Shown: piece by piece, positions 47,248 to 56,040 of the stretch | How positions within the stretch are numbered: position 1 is the first letter of the stretch | Layout of the letters: each line of letters opens with the position of its first letter | Source of the DNA: Flexifilum sp963727545 | GTDB taxonomy: Bacteria > Chloroflexota > Anaerolineae > Aggregatilineales > Phototrophicaceae | Assembly (NCBI GenBank): GCA_963727545.1 | Contig: CAVSGS010000020.1 | Coordinates: 1-64,000 of the forward strand | Length of the DNA: 64,000 bases | Direction: 5' to 3' | Notes under the pieces: model-generated | Databases searched by the model: none | What the model was told of the DNA's origin: nothing | Seen by the model: the letters and a program-made list of their open reading frames with translations, nothing else | Translations under genes and position numbers: made by a program

Positions 47248-48756
47248 TCAAGGCAGACCGTAAACGCGCGTCGTTTGATCCTTGCTCGCCACTGCGATCA
47301 AAGTCTGGTCAGGGCTGAAGGCGACGCTGTTCGACCAATCGCTGGTCGGAAGCGAGACGAGCAGATCCCCGGTTTCCAAGTTGAACAGGCACATGCCCTC
47401 ACTGGCAGCCAGCGCCAGCAGCGAACTATCCGGACTGAAGACGAAACTCTGGGTGGTGCCGATACAGTCGCTCAGCTTGCGCACCTCGGCATGAGTTACG
47501 GCGTCATACAGCGTCACGTCAAAGCCATCGGTCGCCGCGAACAACTTGCCGTCCGGCGAGAAGACCGCATTGGTCACATTTTCCGCGCCAGTCGAAGGAA
47601 TGCCGTTGAGCGGCGTGACGAAGTTCAACTGCTGCATCGCAGCGGTATCCCATAGCCAGATGTTCTTATTCCAGTCGGTGAGCGCCAACGTCACGCTGTC
47701 CGGGCTGAAACTTACCGTGCTCATATAGGCGGTGTGCCCCACCGCCGCTGCGATCTCCACATTCGTGGCTGCGTCCCACAGTTGGACTGTCGGCTGCGTG
47801 CTGGCAGTTGCGATCTGCGCACCATCCGGGCTGAACGCCACGTCGAGCACGTCGCCGGTTTGCGCATCGATCACGGTCTTGAGAGCTTGGCTGGCGACGT
47901 CCCACACAGCGATGCCGCCATCGGCGTGTCCGCTCACCAGCAAGCTGCCGTCCGGGCTAAAAGCAACGGCGTAGGTTTCGGCGAGCGGCTGATCGTCGGT
48001 TCCGGTCAAAACTGCGAGGTTGGCGCCGCTGGCAACGTCCCATAAGGACACAGTCTTGTCGTAGCTGGCGCTCGCCAGCAGCGCGCTATCGGGGCTGAAA
48101 GCAAAGTCGTAGACGTAGCGCGTGTGACCGGTGAGTGCCGTGTCGCTGGCATCAGCGATCTTCCAGAGATGCACCGCATAATCGGACGTGCTGCCGGCGA
48201 GGTACTGTCCATCCGGGCTGAATACCAACGCCGCGTCGCGCTGAAGGTTCCCCGACAGTGTCGTCTGCTCGACATTGGCTTGCAGGTCCCACAACGAGAT
48301 GCCGTTGTAGCCGAGGTTGATCGCCAGCAGTGATCCATCCGGGCTGAAGGCGATCGCATTGGCGTCAGCCTTGATTTTGAAACTATGGCTGATCTGCTGC
48401 GACGCCACGTCCCACAAGAAAATCTGCGAGTCGCTGGCAATGGCGATGGTCGCGCCATCGGGCGAGAACGCCAGAGCTTCGGCGGCAGCAGGCGTGGAGA
48501 TCAGCGGCGGCTCAGTCTCGGTCGCCAGCGCCGAAGCTTGATAGAGCCACACCCCGACCGAACTGGCGACGGCAAGCGTCCCGCCGTCGGGCGAATAGAC
48601 GACGTGTTCCGCCGACCCACGCCCTAGACGAATTTTCTCCACCACCTGCTGACCACTACTCGACGTGATGACCGGACGGCTGTTCTCCTGAGCAAAGCCG
48701 GGAGCAACACCAAACAACAGGACTAAGGATGAAAGAAATGCAATTACGGTCTTCAT
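47248..48756 (-). CDS. Secreted WD40 repeat protein
   Basis: A 502-residue protein with a signal peptide (VIAFLSSLVLLFGVAPGFA). At least ten WD40 blades carry the FSPDG core: AFSPDGATIAIASDSQIFLW, AFSPDGSLLAINLGYNGISL, AFSPDSALLASASYDKTVSL, AFSPDGAQIATASTQPTVQL and others. It should fold as one or two propellers outside the membrane and serve as a scaffold. Lone gene with its own terminator. Partner unknown. Confidence 0.9.
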   Translation of the reverse strand: MKTVIAFLSSLVLLFGVAPGFAQENSRPVITSSSGQQVVEKIRLGRGSAEHVVYSPDGGTLAVASSVGVWLYQASALATETEPPLISTPAAAEALAFSPDGATIAIASDSQIFLWDVASQQISHSFKIKADANAIAFSPDGSLLAINLGYNGISLWDLQANVEQTTLSGNLQRDAALVFSPDGQYLAGSTSDYAVHLWKIADASDTALTGHTRYVYDFAFSPDSALLASASYDKTVSLWDVASGANLAVLTGTDDQPLAETYAVAFSPDGSLLVSGHADGGIAVWDVASQALKTVIDAQTGDVLDVAFSPDGAQIATASTQPTVQLWDAATNVEIAAAVGHTAYMSTVSFSPDSVTLALTDWNKNIWLWDTAAMQQLNFVTPLNGIPSTGAENVTNAVFSPDGKLFAATDGFDVTLYDAVTHAEVRKLSDCIGTTQSFVFSPDSSLLALAASEGMCLFNLETGDLLVSLPTSDWSNSVAFSPDQTLIAVASKDQTTRVYGLP

Positions 48757-49157
48757 GCTTCAAAATCCCCTTAAGTGGGAAGAATAGACCGGATCATGAA
48801 AATCGCCTTGCAGGAGTAATACTGGGAGAGAGAAGGTTCGCAGAGTTCTAGGGGTAGTCTGGCTGAAACCGGCGCCATCGTCAACGAGGCGATCCGCCGC
48901 TGGCAGAACGCAGACGGATAAAGCGGCAAGCAAGCCGGTGGTGCCAATATCGTTAATCTGGCTAGCCGAGTGTTTCGCATGATTACTTTCCCCGCGTATC
49001 AGCGTGTGCGCGGGGACATCGACGCTAAAGTCAGAGCGCTGCTGGTCGTTCAACCTAAGCGCCGATTGAACGACCAAAATGTGCTAGATCGACAATACAT
49101 GACTTTCTGTGTTGCGGTCAGTACCAAATGTCACTTCGACTGTCATACTCAGCCAAT
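48757..49157. other. Intergenic region
   Basis: About 400 bases upstream of the WD40 gene. It should contain the WD40 promoter. A 105-codon minus-strand frame here lacks a ribosome site and any family pattern, so I do not call it. No RNA or repeat was recognised. Confidence 0.4.
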
Positions 49158-49349
49158 TTAGCGTCTGCCGCGTGAGCCGTGCAATCCGCGCCGTTTGCGC
49201 GCGAGGTCCTCTCGACTGCGGCGGCGAGCTTCTTCTTTCGGGTCGAGTGGGGCTTCGGCGGGCGGTTGCGCCTCGACAGCCGCTTGATCTTCGGAGGCAG
49301 GCGCTTCAGCTTCGGGTGGGTGCTCCGACCCGGCTTCGGGTGTGGTCAT
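49158..49349 (-). CDS. Small disordered protein with basic tail
   Basis: A 63-residue protein. The first 40 residues are acidic and Pro/Ala-rich (SEHPPEAEAPASEDQAAVEA). The tail is strongly basic (EEARRRSREDLARKRRGLHG). GAGGAG sits 6 nt before the ATG, which is the main support. It may bind nucleic acid or ribosomes through the tail. Unknown function. Confidence 0.55.
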   Translation of the reverse strand: MTTPEAGSEHPPEAEAPASEDQAAVEAQPPAEAPLDPKEEARRRSREDLARKRRGLHGSRGRR

Positions 49350-49522
49350 GATCGATCAACTCCTCTAGACATTATCATCGGATCCAAGCATACCACTAAG
49401 CTGCAATCAACAAGCTTATCCAGATGGCATTCTAACATTACAAATTTCACTGGTTTAAACAGCTCGCGCGACCTTAGAATAAGCCTATAGCGTGATTTGA
49501 ATGCTGCTGAAAGGCTCAAAAA

Positions 49523-49939
49523 ATGATTAAAGAACACGTGACCGGCTTCCAACATTTGGGGCTGCCGGTGACCAATATGGAGCAGTCGTTAGCTTTTTAC
49601 GAGCGGTTGGGCTTCAAGGTGATCATGTCGACCACGCTCCCGGCAGCTGCGGAACCGGTTCAAGTCAGGATGCTGGCGCTGGGCGATTTCGTCTTAGAGC
49701 TGTATCAACTGGCGGGGGCTGAGCGCGCCGAAATCGCAGCTCGCGCCGATGGGCACGTGGATCACTTCGCGCTGGACGTTGACCAGATCGAGCCAGCGTT
49801 TGCAGCCGTCCACGCTGCCGGACTAGAGACGGTCGAAGATGCGCCGGTTTTCCTCCCCTTCTGGGAAAAAGGCATTCGTTACTTCGTCGTGCGCGGTCCC
49901 GATGGCGAACGGGTCGAGTTCTGCGAGCGGATTAAGTAA
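49523..49939 (+). CDS. VOC family protein (glyoxalase-like)
   Basis: A 138-residue protein of two beta-alpha-beta-beta-beta units: GFQHLGLPVTNMEQSLAFYE (metal His), FVLELYQLAG (Glu), HVDHFALDVDQIEPAFAA (second metal His) and FVVRGPDGERVEFCER (second Glu). These four residues are the standard VOC metal set. It may be a lactoylglutathione-type lyase, epimerase or dioxygenase. AAAGG precedes the ATG. Lone gene. Confidence 0.9.
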   Translation: MIKEHVTGFQHLGLPVTNMEQSLAFYERLGFKVIMSTTLPAAAEPVQVRMLALGDFVLELYQLAGAERAEIAARADGHVDHFALDVDQIEPAFAAVHAAGLETVEDAPVFLPFWEKGIRYFVVRGPDGERVEFCERIK

Positions 49940-49982
49940 TCAGTGGTGCCCGTTCCGTTGCAGGTTTGAGCGAAGGTTTTCG

Positions 49983-50008
49983 TAGAGGCATGGCGTGCCG
50001 TGCCCCTA
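49983..50008. repeat. Dispersed palindromic repeat, copy 5 (imperfect)
   Basis: gtagaggcatggcgtgccgtgcccctaa is related to the perfect palindrome at 14819-14846, with a changed centre. It lies after the VOC gene. Confidence 0.55.
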
Positions 50009-50041
50009 AAAGACCAACCGGGGATCATGAGATCCCCGGTT
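50008..50041 (-). terminator. Terminator of the DUF5666 gene
   Basis: An 11-bp stem aaccggggatc / gatccccggtt (50016-50026 and 50031-50041), followed on the minus strand by GGTCTTTTAGG. Confidence 0.7.
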
Positions 50042-50076
50042 GAGACGATGTGAATACGACACTTCGTTAGGAGCGG

Positions 50077-51720
50077 CTATTTCCCGGTGTTCACGTACTG
50101 AATGCAATCGCCTTGATTCTTGAAGCCCGAGCCATCGGCGCGGTGGAGATTTTGCCACCCACCCTTTTTACAGTCGTCCTTGGAAAAGCCCACAACCACC
50201 GGCGGTACGACCGTCGGGCTAACGCCGCTGCCGTCGTCATTGACATCTCCGTTGATATTAATGATGACGATGTTGATCGCCACGATAATGACCGTGTTGC
50301 CCTGTAGCGTGCTGGTGCCTTCGACACGAATCACGTCACCAATCTGGATTTGGGTCAAAATCGGGTTGTCCGGTTCGACCTCAATATTGATGCCGTAGAT
50401 GGTGATGATATTGATGTTGATGGCTTGAACCGGTCCCTCGATGACAATCGTGATCGGCTGCTCAGGTTGTGATTGGCTGACGGCATAGTTCGCCGAGTCC
50501 GTGTCGCTGACGGGCGTCGTTTGGTAAAACGCGCTGGCAGTGGCGGTATCGGTATGGCTCGTTTCTGCCGGGAACGGTCCGATCACGCAGCTAAAGCCCG
50601 CCCCCGGATCGAGGGTTGAAGGCACGGTACAGCTGCTCGTGTCCAGTACGTCATCACTGAGCGCGATCCCCGTCAGCGGCACGTTGCCATTATTGGTGAC
50701 GATGAACCGGAAATAGACTTCATCGTCAGTCGCAACCGACAGCCCGGGTGCCGTGTCCGCGTCTTGCCAACTGGCGTTGTCGATCGAGACGGACTTCTCA
50801 ACGTCGATCGAGGGGCGATCGCCACCGAAATAGTAGGCGCTGTCACTATCGCTGACGGGCACTTCACCGGCGCTGGCGTTGACGGTTGCCGTATCCACGT
50901 GCTGCCCCGCTTCGGCGGGAATCGTGCCGATCGTGCACTCGAAAAACGCTCCTGCGTTCAAGGTTGCCGGGATCGTACAACTGCTCAGATCATAGGCATC
51001 ATCGGTCAGCGTGATCGACGTCAGCGGCATTTGTCCGCTGTTGGTGACGACGAAGCGGAAGGTCAGCGGCACGCCCAAACCGACCTCCAGACCGGGCGCA
51101 GAATCGGCGTTATTCCACGTCGTGCCGTCGCTAGAGACATACTTCGCAAGATCGACCGACGCGCTGCTATCAGGTTCAGGCGTCACCTCCGAGCCGGGAA
51201 TATGCAGAATGATCACGACTTGCACCGGCACGACGACACTGATGCCATTCGAGCTGAGGACGTTGCCGTTGACTTCGAGCACGTCGCCCGGATTCAACTC
51301 GGCTAAGATCGGATCGTCAGGTCTGAACTGAATGTTCAGGTTGAAAATGGTCACGACGTTCACGTTGATGGCTTGGACCGGTCCGCGCAACGTGACGATC
51401 GGCGAGACAATATTGCTCCCAGTTACGACTACGGTATCGGCATGGAAAACGCCGACCGTGGTCGTATCGCCGACGGCACTCGTGACTTGAACGACATTGC
51501 CCACCTGCAAAGTTGTGAGCAGCGGATCGCCGGGATCAAGCGTGAAATTGATGTTCGCTACGGTAATGACGTTGACATTGATCGCCTGAATCGGTCCCTC
51601 GACGACGACGGCATTCGAGTCGGTTTGTGTGTCGTCCTGCTGGGCGTTGGCGACCGCGCCGAAGCTCAATGCGACCAACGCAGCCAAGACAACAAGGATC
51701 TTTACATAGCTAGAAAGCAT
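50077..51720 (-). CDS. Secreted DUF5666/DUF11-type repeat protein
   Basis: A 547-residue protein with a signal peptide (ILVVLAALVALSFGAVANA). It has three DUF5666-like barrels (VVEGPIQAINVNVITVANIN; TLRGPVQAINVNVVTIFNLN; VIEGPVQAININIITIYGIN). Between the second and third are two DUF11-like modules with VTNSGQMPLTSITLTDD and VTNNGNVPLTGIALSDD. The end, DDCKKGGWQNL...FKNQGDCIQYV, is a short cysteine module found at the C terminus of many secreted actinobacterial and Chloroflexota proteins. Probably a surface adhesion or matrix protein. Confidence 0.82.
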   Translation of the reverse strand: MLSSYVKILVVLAALVALSFGAVANAQQDDTQTDSNAVVVEGPIQAINVNVITVANINFTLDPGDPLLTTLQVGNVVQVTSAVGDTTTVGVFHADTVVVTGSNIVSPIVTLRGPVQAINVNVVTIFNLNIQFRPDDPILAELNPGDVLEVNGNVLSSNGISVVVPVQVVIILHIPGSEVTPEPDSSASVDLAKYVSSDGTTWNNADSAPGLEVGLGVPLTFRFVVTNSGQMPLTSITLTDDAYDLSSCTIPATLNAGAFFECTIGTIPAEAGQHVDTATVNASAGEVPVSDSDSAYYFGGDRPSIDVEKSVSIDNASWQDADTAPGLSVATDDEVYFRFIVTNNGNVPLTGIALSDDVLDTSSCTVPSTLDPGAGFSCVIGPFPAETSHTDTATASAFYQTTPVSDTDSANYAVSQSQPEQPITIVIEGPVQAININIITIYGINIEVEPDNPILTQIQIGDVIRVEGTSTLQGNTVIIVAINIVIININGDVNDDGSGVSPTVVPPVVVGFSKDDCKKGGWQNLHRADGSGFKNQGDCIQYVNTGK

Positions 51721-51746
51721 GATTACACCTTTTATTAAGGTTACCT

Positions 51747-51774
51747 ACTGTATTAATCGTTCAAGGGCGCTCAA
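51747..51774 (-). promoter_or_regulatory. Promoter of the DUF5666 protein gene
   Basis: Minus-strand TTGAGC (51769-51774), 16-nt spacer, TACAGT (51747-51752), close to the start codon at 51720. Confidence 0.45.
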
Positions 51775-51913
51775 TGTCGCACTAATGAGTGATTTTCCGG
51801 TCGGTTATAGACCTAAGTACCAGACGAACCCCGTGACATTCATCCGTTATCGACGATGTAATAATACAACATGTTTACCGCCAAATTCTGTGGATTACCT
51901 TCGGGAGAATTTC

Positions 51914-52978
51914 ATGCGACGTCCCTTGTTCATCATGTCGACCATCTTCCTGCTCGCTGCTCAGTTGGTACTGGGACAAGCGACAGAGACCGTGCCCGAC
52001 GTTACAGGCATGTCGGTTCCTGCCGCAACCGCCGCGCTCAATCGGGTCGGAGTCGCGGTGAGCAATGAAATCAGCTCGCCACCGAGCAGTGCGGACAACG
52101 CCAGCCCAAATACCGTGATCGCGCAATCGCTTGCGCCCGGCACAGCAGTGGAAGCCGGATCCGCGATTGACCTGACCGTGCTCCGCGCCCCGAACGTCCT
52201 GTTGATCTACGACAACAACGATTTGACGCTCGTCAACCAAACCGGCAGCGATCTCGATCTGGGGGGGATTTCGTTTCAGTCGGTCGATGGTAACAGCGCG
52301 ACATTCGCCGCCAACCAGTGGGGGAATGTGCTCCACGCGGGAAACTGCGCCCAGATTTGGTCGATCCGTAGAAACGGATCCAAGGCAGTGAGTGAATGCC
52401 AATCGATTGAACACTGGCGTTCCACGATCAACAGCAGCAATCACTTTTGGACAGGCGCTGACGGTACCACTCGCTTTAGCATCAGCCAAAATGGGGTTGA
52501 GCGCGGCACGTGCACGGTCGCTAATCCGGGTCGCTGTGAAATCTATCTGCCGAGCCATCAGACCGGGAGCAGCGATCTCACCGATTACGTTTACATCGTC
52601 TATACCCAAGACCGGCTGGCGGTCATCAACAACACCGATAACCTCTGGATGCCGCTGCGCGGACTCGCCTTCCTCAACAACACCGTCGAGCCTCGTGGAC
52701 AAGCGGTCGCGCTGGCTGATGCTTCCTTGTACGGCAGTCACCGGAACCAAGCAGCGGATCTGCAACGGCTGGCACCGGGGCAATGTATCCTCTTCACCAA
52801 CAGCCCGGAAACCCAATCACCGCCTCAATCCTGCGATGTCATCGCCTGGTTAGCGGTCAATCCACGGCTCATCTTTTGGGCGGCTGACTTTCCGGTCGAG
52901 AGTGTCTCTGACCACAGGGATCACACCTGTCCGGCAGCAAAACCGGATCAAATGGTGCTGTGCATCATGCCCCGTTAG
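51914..52978 (+). CDS. Secreted PASTA domain protein
   Basis: A 354-residue protein with a signal peptide (LFIMSTIFLLAAQLVLGQA). A PASTA domain follows at once (VPDVTGMSVPAATAALNRVG, then VIAQSLAPGTAVEAGSAIDL). The rest is two related halves starting VLLIYDNNDLTLVNQTGSDL and VYIVYTQDRLAVINNTDNLW, with cysteine pairs. These look like lamin-tail-like strand domains. PASTA could bind muropeptides. ATG 51914 has GGGAG at 6 nt; the longer frame upstream is not used. Divergent from the DUF5666 gene. Confidence 0.82.
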   Translation: MRRPLFIMSTIFLLAAQLVLGQATETVPDVTGMSVPAATAALNRVGVAVSNEISSPPSSADNASPNTVIAQSLAPGTAVEAGSAIDLTVLRAPNVLLIYDNNDLTLVNQTGSDLDLGGISFQSVDGNSATFAANQWGNVLHAGNCAQIWSIRRNGSKAVSECQSIEHWRSTINSSNHFWTGADGTTRFSISQNGVERGTCTVANPGRCEIYLPSHQTGSSDLTDYVYIVYTQDRLAVINNTDNLWMPLRGLAFLNNTVEPRGQAVALADASLYGSHRNQAADLQRLAPGQCILFTNSPETQSPPQSCDVIAWLAVNPRLIFWAADFPVESVSDHRDHTCPAAKPDQMVLCIMPR

Positions 52979-53194
52979 TTCGGCAGCGAAGCAGAGTATC
53001 GAGCAAGCAGCTTGATCCGCTACCGACTCGCGGTACCCCGCACCCGACTAGGATTATGTGATAGGTTGAACATGACTTTCTAGGCGGTGGAAACTGGTAT
53101 CACCGCGATAGCTGGAGCTGTTTTGACCCTATCTCGAGAAATTACTAGCGCGCTTCGGAGCACCGCGATCACTTTTGCTGTTCCTCAAGAAAAG
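52979..53194. other. Intergenic region, first part
   Basis: No gene or repeat was recognised in this first part. The second part of the 460-base gap (53195-53438) holds a dispersed repeat, a possible KdpE-type operator and a possible structured leader. Confidence 0.4.
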
Positions 53195-53233
53195 TGTGTC
53201 CAAGCTGACCGATAAGCCGCCCTATGTGAGCTT
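53195..53233. repeat. Dispersed repeat TGTGTCCAAGCTGACC, copy A
   Basis: Matches 60114-60152 at about 30 of 39 positions (tgtgtccaagctgacc.ataagccgc..ta.gtga.ctt), and more loosely 58128-58151. On the minus strand both better copies read RLIGQLGHT, so it may be the tail of a lost mobile-element gene, or an end of such an element. Confidence 0.6.
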
Positions 53234-53265
53234 GCTTTTTTTGGTTCAGGTCACCCTCACAGCCG

Positions 53266-53315
53266 ATCTTGATACTTTCTTGATGCCCTTCCCGCTTATT
53301 TTGACACTTTCTTGA
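53266..53315 (+). promoter_or_regulatory. Direct repeats upstream of kimA, possible KdpE-type operator
   Basis: gatactttcttga (53271-53283) and gacactttcttga (53303-53315) are 12/13 identical, 32 bp apart (three helical turns). The first overlaps ATCTTGATAC (53266-53275), which recurs twice upstream of the usp gene. The layout resembles T-rich KdpE boxes in general form only. Confidence 0.5.
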
Positions 53316-53351
53316 GAGACGGTCTGCTAGCATAGAGTCTTCATTCATCAC

Positions 53352-53415
53352 AGTGAGGCGATTTCGGATTCTCCAAGCCGGATACGCAGGTGCGGATTTG
53401 GTGGGCTGCCTCATT
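53352..53415 (+). promoter_or_regulatory. Possible structured leader of kimA
   Basis: An 8-bp closing stem (agtgaggc / gcctcatt with one G-U, 53352-53359 and 53408-53415) could enclose two short hairpins (ttcgg/ccgga and cgc/gcg). It lies directly before the kimA ribosome site. It does not show the ydaO c-di-AMP riboswitch signature. Attenuation or a new leader element is possible. Confidence 0.3.
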
Positions 53416-53438
53416 TTCAAGGAATAAGGACTGCTTGG

Positions 53439-55388
53439 ATGCAGAAAATCAACGTAAGCCACTTGCTGATTGGCAAGCCGCTGGAAACCAAAGAACTTCC
53501 GGATCAGGCGATCAGTAAACCGATTGGCTTGGCTGTCTTCGCGTCGGATGCGCTTTCATCGACCGCCTATGCGACTCAGGAAATGCTGATCATCCTCTCG
53601 CTGGCGGGAGGGAGCGCCGCGTTCTTGGGCTTGTCGATTCCGCTCGCCATTGCGATTGCAGCGCTGTTAATCATCGTTACGCTGTCTTACCGACAGACAA
53701 TCTATGCCTACCCAAACGGCGGTGGCGCGTACATCGTCGCCCGCGACAACCTCGGCGAGCTGCCGGCGCAGATCGCGGGGGCGGCGCTGCTGACCGACTA
53801 CATTCTGACCGTTGCCGTCAGCATTTCGGCGGGTGTCGAACAGATCACGTCCGGGTTTCAGAGTTTGCTCCCATACCGCACCGAGATCGCCGTCGGCGTC
53901 ATCATCCTGATGACCGTCGTCAATCTGCGCGGCGTCAAGGAAAGCGGACGCGTATTCGCCGTGCCGACCTATTTCTTCCTCGGCATGATGTTCCTCACGC
54001 TCGGTATCGGTTTCTTCCGCTATTTCACCGGCTCGCTCGCCGTCGTCGAAGGCGTCGAAGCGATGCGCCATTCGGTATTGGAGCCGCTGACACTCTTTCT
54101 GATCCTGCGCGCGTTTTCGAGCGGTTGCACGGCGCTCACGGGCATCGAAGCCATCTCCAACGGCATCACGGCGTTCAAGACTCCGCGCAGCCACAACGCC
54201 GCTATCACTCTGATCTGGATGAGCAGCGTCCTGATCACCCTGTTCCTCGGCATCACCTTCCTCGCTCACCAGATCGCTGCCCAGCCGAGTGAGGTCGAAA
54301 CGGTCATCTCGCAGTTGGGGCGTACCATCTATGGCGACGGCAGTATCCTGTATTTCATGATGCTCGCCGGGACGGCGCTCATTCTGCTGATGGCTGCCAA
54401 TACAAGCTATGCGGACTTTCCGCGCCTCGCCGCGCTGCACGCCGGTGACGGCTTCTTGCCGCGTCAGTTGACCTATCGCGGTGGGCGGTTGGTGTTTGCT
54501 TGGGGGATCGTCGTGCTTGCCGTCGCTGCTTCGGGGTTGGTGATCCTCGCCGGCGCGAACACGACCGCACTCATTCCGCTGTACGCTATCGGTGTCTTCC
54601 TCAGCTTCACCATCTCGCAGTCGGGCATGATTGTCCGTCTGCGCAAGATCAGCAAGCTGAAGCCCGGCGAGGTGATTAAGGGTTTGGAGACCGACCTAGA
54701 ATACGATCCACGTTGGCGGCGGCATATGGTGATCAGCGGGGTCGGCGCGTTCTGCACGTTTGTCGTGCTGCTGATCTTCGCCGTCACCAAATTCGCCAGC
54801 GGCGCGTGGATCGTCGTCATCCTCATTCCAACGCTGGTCTACATCTTCTTCCGCATCCACTATCACTATAAGGATGTTGCCCACAGCCTCAGTTTGCGTG
54901 GTAAGCGACCAGAGCTGCAGAAGCACCCGGTTCGCACGCTGATTCTGGTGGATGATGTTCATGCTGAGACCGTTCGCATGGTCGATTTCGCTAAATCGCT
55001 CGATCACCCGTGGCAGGCAATTCACGTTGGCATCCATCCCGAAAAAGCCGAGACCGTTCGCCAGAAGTGGCAGGAGCGCATCGGCGAAGGCGAGTTGGTC
55101 ATCCTAGATTCGCCCTATCGAATGCTGGTCGAGCCGATCAAGGAATACATCGAGGAAATTCAGCGTGAGATCCCCGGCAGCTTCGTCCACGTGATCATGG
55201 GGCAGCTGGTGATGAACAATTTCATGCAGCAGGCACTTCACCAGAACAGCGCGAGCATCTTTGGTCGGGCGCTGAGTGGTATGGAGCGCGTGGTCGTCAC
55301 CAGCGTACCGTATCAGATTCACAAGGTGACGGAATCCGTCGACATCCCGTGGCATGAGTTTGTTGCTGAAGAAGCGAGTTCGTCCTAG
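53439..55388 (+). CDS. kimA: KimA-type potassium importer (KUP/APC superfamily)
   Basis: A 649-residue protein: about 12 membrane helices and a 200-residue cytoplasmic tail. It closely follows KimA of Bacillus: HLLIGKPLETKELPDQAISK, AVFASDALSSTAYATQEML, YRQTIYAYPNGGGAYIVARD, LLTDYILTVAVSISAGVEQI and VVNLRGVKESGRVFAVPTY. KimA is a high-affinity K+/H+ symporter, inhibited by c-di-AMP in Bacillus. The tail (from VRTLILVDDVHAETVRMVDF) has a UspA-like look. Downstream genes encode a free UspA protein and a KdpDE-type pair. AAGGA lies before the ATG. Confidence 0.9.
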   Translation: MQKINVSHLLIGKPLETKELPDQAISKPIGLAVFASDALSSTAYATQEMLIILSLAGGSAAFLGLSIPLAIAIAALLIIVTLSYRQTIYAYPNGGGAYIVARDNLGELPAQIAGAALLTDYILTVAVSISAGVEQITSGFQSLLPYRTEIAVGVIILMTVVNLRGVKESGRVFAVPTYFFLGMMFLTLGIGFFRYFTGSLAVVEGVEAMRHSVLEPLTLFLILRAFSSGCTALTGIEAISNGITAFKTPRSHNAAITLIWMSSVLITLFLGITFLAHQIAAQPSEVETVISQLGRTIYGDGSILYFMMLAGTALILLMAANTSYADFPRLAALHAGDGFLPRQLTYRGGRLVFAWGIVVLAVAASGLVILAGANTTALIPLYAIGVFLSFTISQSGMIVRLRKISKLKPGEVIKGLETDLEYDPRWRRHMVISGVGAFCTFVVLLIFAVTKFASGAWIVVILIPTLVYIFFRIHYHYKDVAHSLSLRGKRPELQKHPVRTLILVDDVHAETVRMVDFAKSLDHPWQAIHVGIHPEKAETVRQKWQERIGEGELVILDSPYRMLVEPIKEYIEEIQREIPGSFVHVIMGQLVMNNFMQQALHQNSASIFGRALSGMERVVVTSVPYQIHKVTESVDIPWHEFVAEEASSS

Positions 55389-55408
55389 CAGCGGTCTTCT
55401 CTACAGAC

Positions 55409-55440
55409 AAAAACGGCGGGCACAGGATGTCCGCCGTTTT
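55409..55440 (+). terminator. Bidirectional terminator between kimA and usp
   Basis: Stem aaaacggcgggca / tgtccgccgtttt (55410-55422 and 55428-55440) with loop cagga. A-run and T-run on both sides serve the convergent genes. Confidence 0.9.
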
Positions 55441-55465
55441 CTCTTGCTGTTATAGCGGCTCGCTA

Positions 55466-55936
55466 TTAGTTATGCTGTCGGAGCGCGCCCAGCTGGGTCG
55501 CGGAAGCGACCGTCCACACCGGCTGATCGAGCGTATGCAGCGTGCAACCTTGCCGAGCAAGCTGCCGATGCAAGTTCCAGATCTGCAAACTGCGCCAGAG
55601 CGGAAGGCTGCTGGTAGGGATGTGGGTGAAGAGAGCCTGCGCCTCCAGCAATTCTACTGCCTCGACCAGCGCACCGATCAGCGATATATACTGCATCGGC
55701 TGAACGCTCAACTCAACGTCATAGCTGGCGGCAATTCCTCGATAGCGCTTCACCTCGTCATGCTTGTCTCCCTCTTGCTGAAAACCGAACGAGGTACCTA
55801 ACCAACTATAATGCTGAACCGGGATCAACTCAAGCATGACGAGGTCAGCGTCGCTGGTGTGCGCCATCGCACAAGCCAGATGCAGGGCTTCCTCAGTCCA
55901 CTGTGGTTTCGCCATATGCACCAAAAATGTTGTCAT
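55466..55936 (-). CDS. Universal stress protein (UspA) family
   Basis: A 156-residue protein: TTFLVHMAKPQWTEEALHLA, SDADLVMLELIPVQH, then VEAVELLEAQALFTHIP and CTLHTLDQPVWTVASATQ. The fold is UspA-like, but the ATP-binding GxxG(9)GS loop is not seen, so it is probably the non-ATP type. It stands where the Usp domain of a full KdpD would be, next to a KdpD lacking that domain. ATG 55936 is taken over 55945 because GGAG lies 9 nt upstream. Confidence 0.75.
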   Translation of the reverse strand: MTTFLVHMAKPQWTEEALHLACAMAHTSDADLVMLELIPVQHYSWLGTSFGFQQEGDKHDEVKRYRGIAASYDVELSVQPMQYISLIGALVEAVELLEAQALFTHIPTSSLPLWRSLQIWNLHRQLARQGCTLHTLDQPVWTVASATQLGALRQHN

Positions 55937-55987
55937 TCCACCCATCTCCGCGTAGCTGTTGTCTCTCTCCTTAGTCTACGGCGAAGG

Positions 55988-56040
55988 GTATCAAGATCGG
56001 GTCAAGGCGGAATGACTTGGCATAAAGGTTGTATCAAGAT
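55988..56040 (-). promoter_or_regulatory. Two ATCTTGATAC motifs upstream of usp
   Basis: gtatcaagat at 55988-55997 and 56031-56040, that is ATCTTGATAC on the minus strand, 43 bp apart (four helical turns). The second overlaps the stop of kdpE. The same 10-mer, in the direction of transcription, is at 53266-53275 before kimA. Confidence 0.5.

Noticed and set aside
48760..49077. A 105-codon frame upstream of the WD40 gene
   Set aside because: No ribosome site, no recognisable domain, and it occupies the expected promoter region.
53266..53438. ydaO-type c-di-AMP riboswitch before kimA
   Set aside because: Expected by analogy with Bacillus, but the conserved core sequences are not present.
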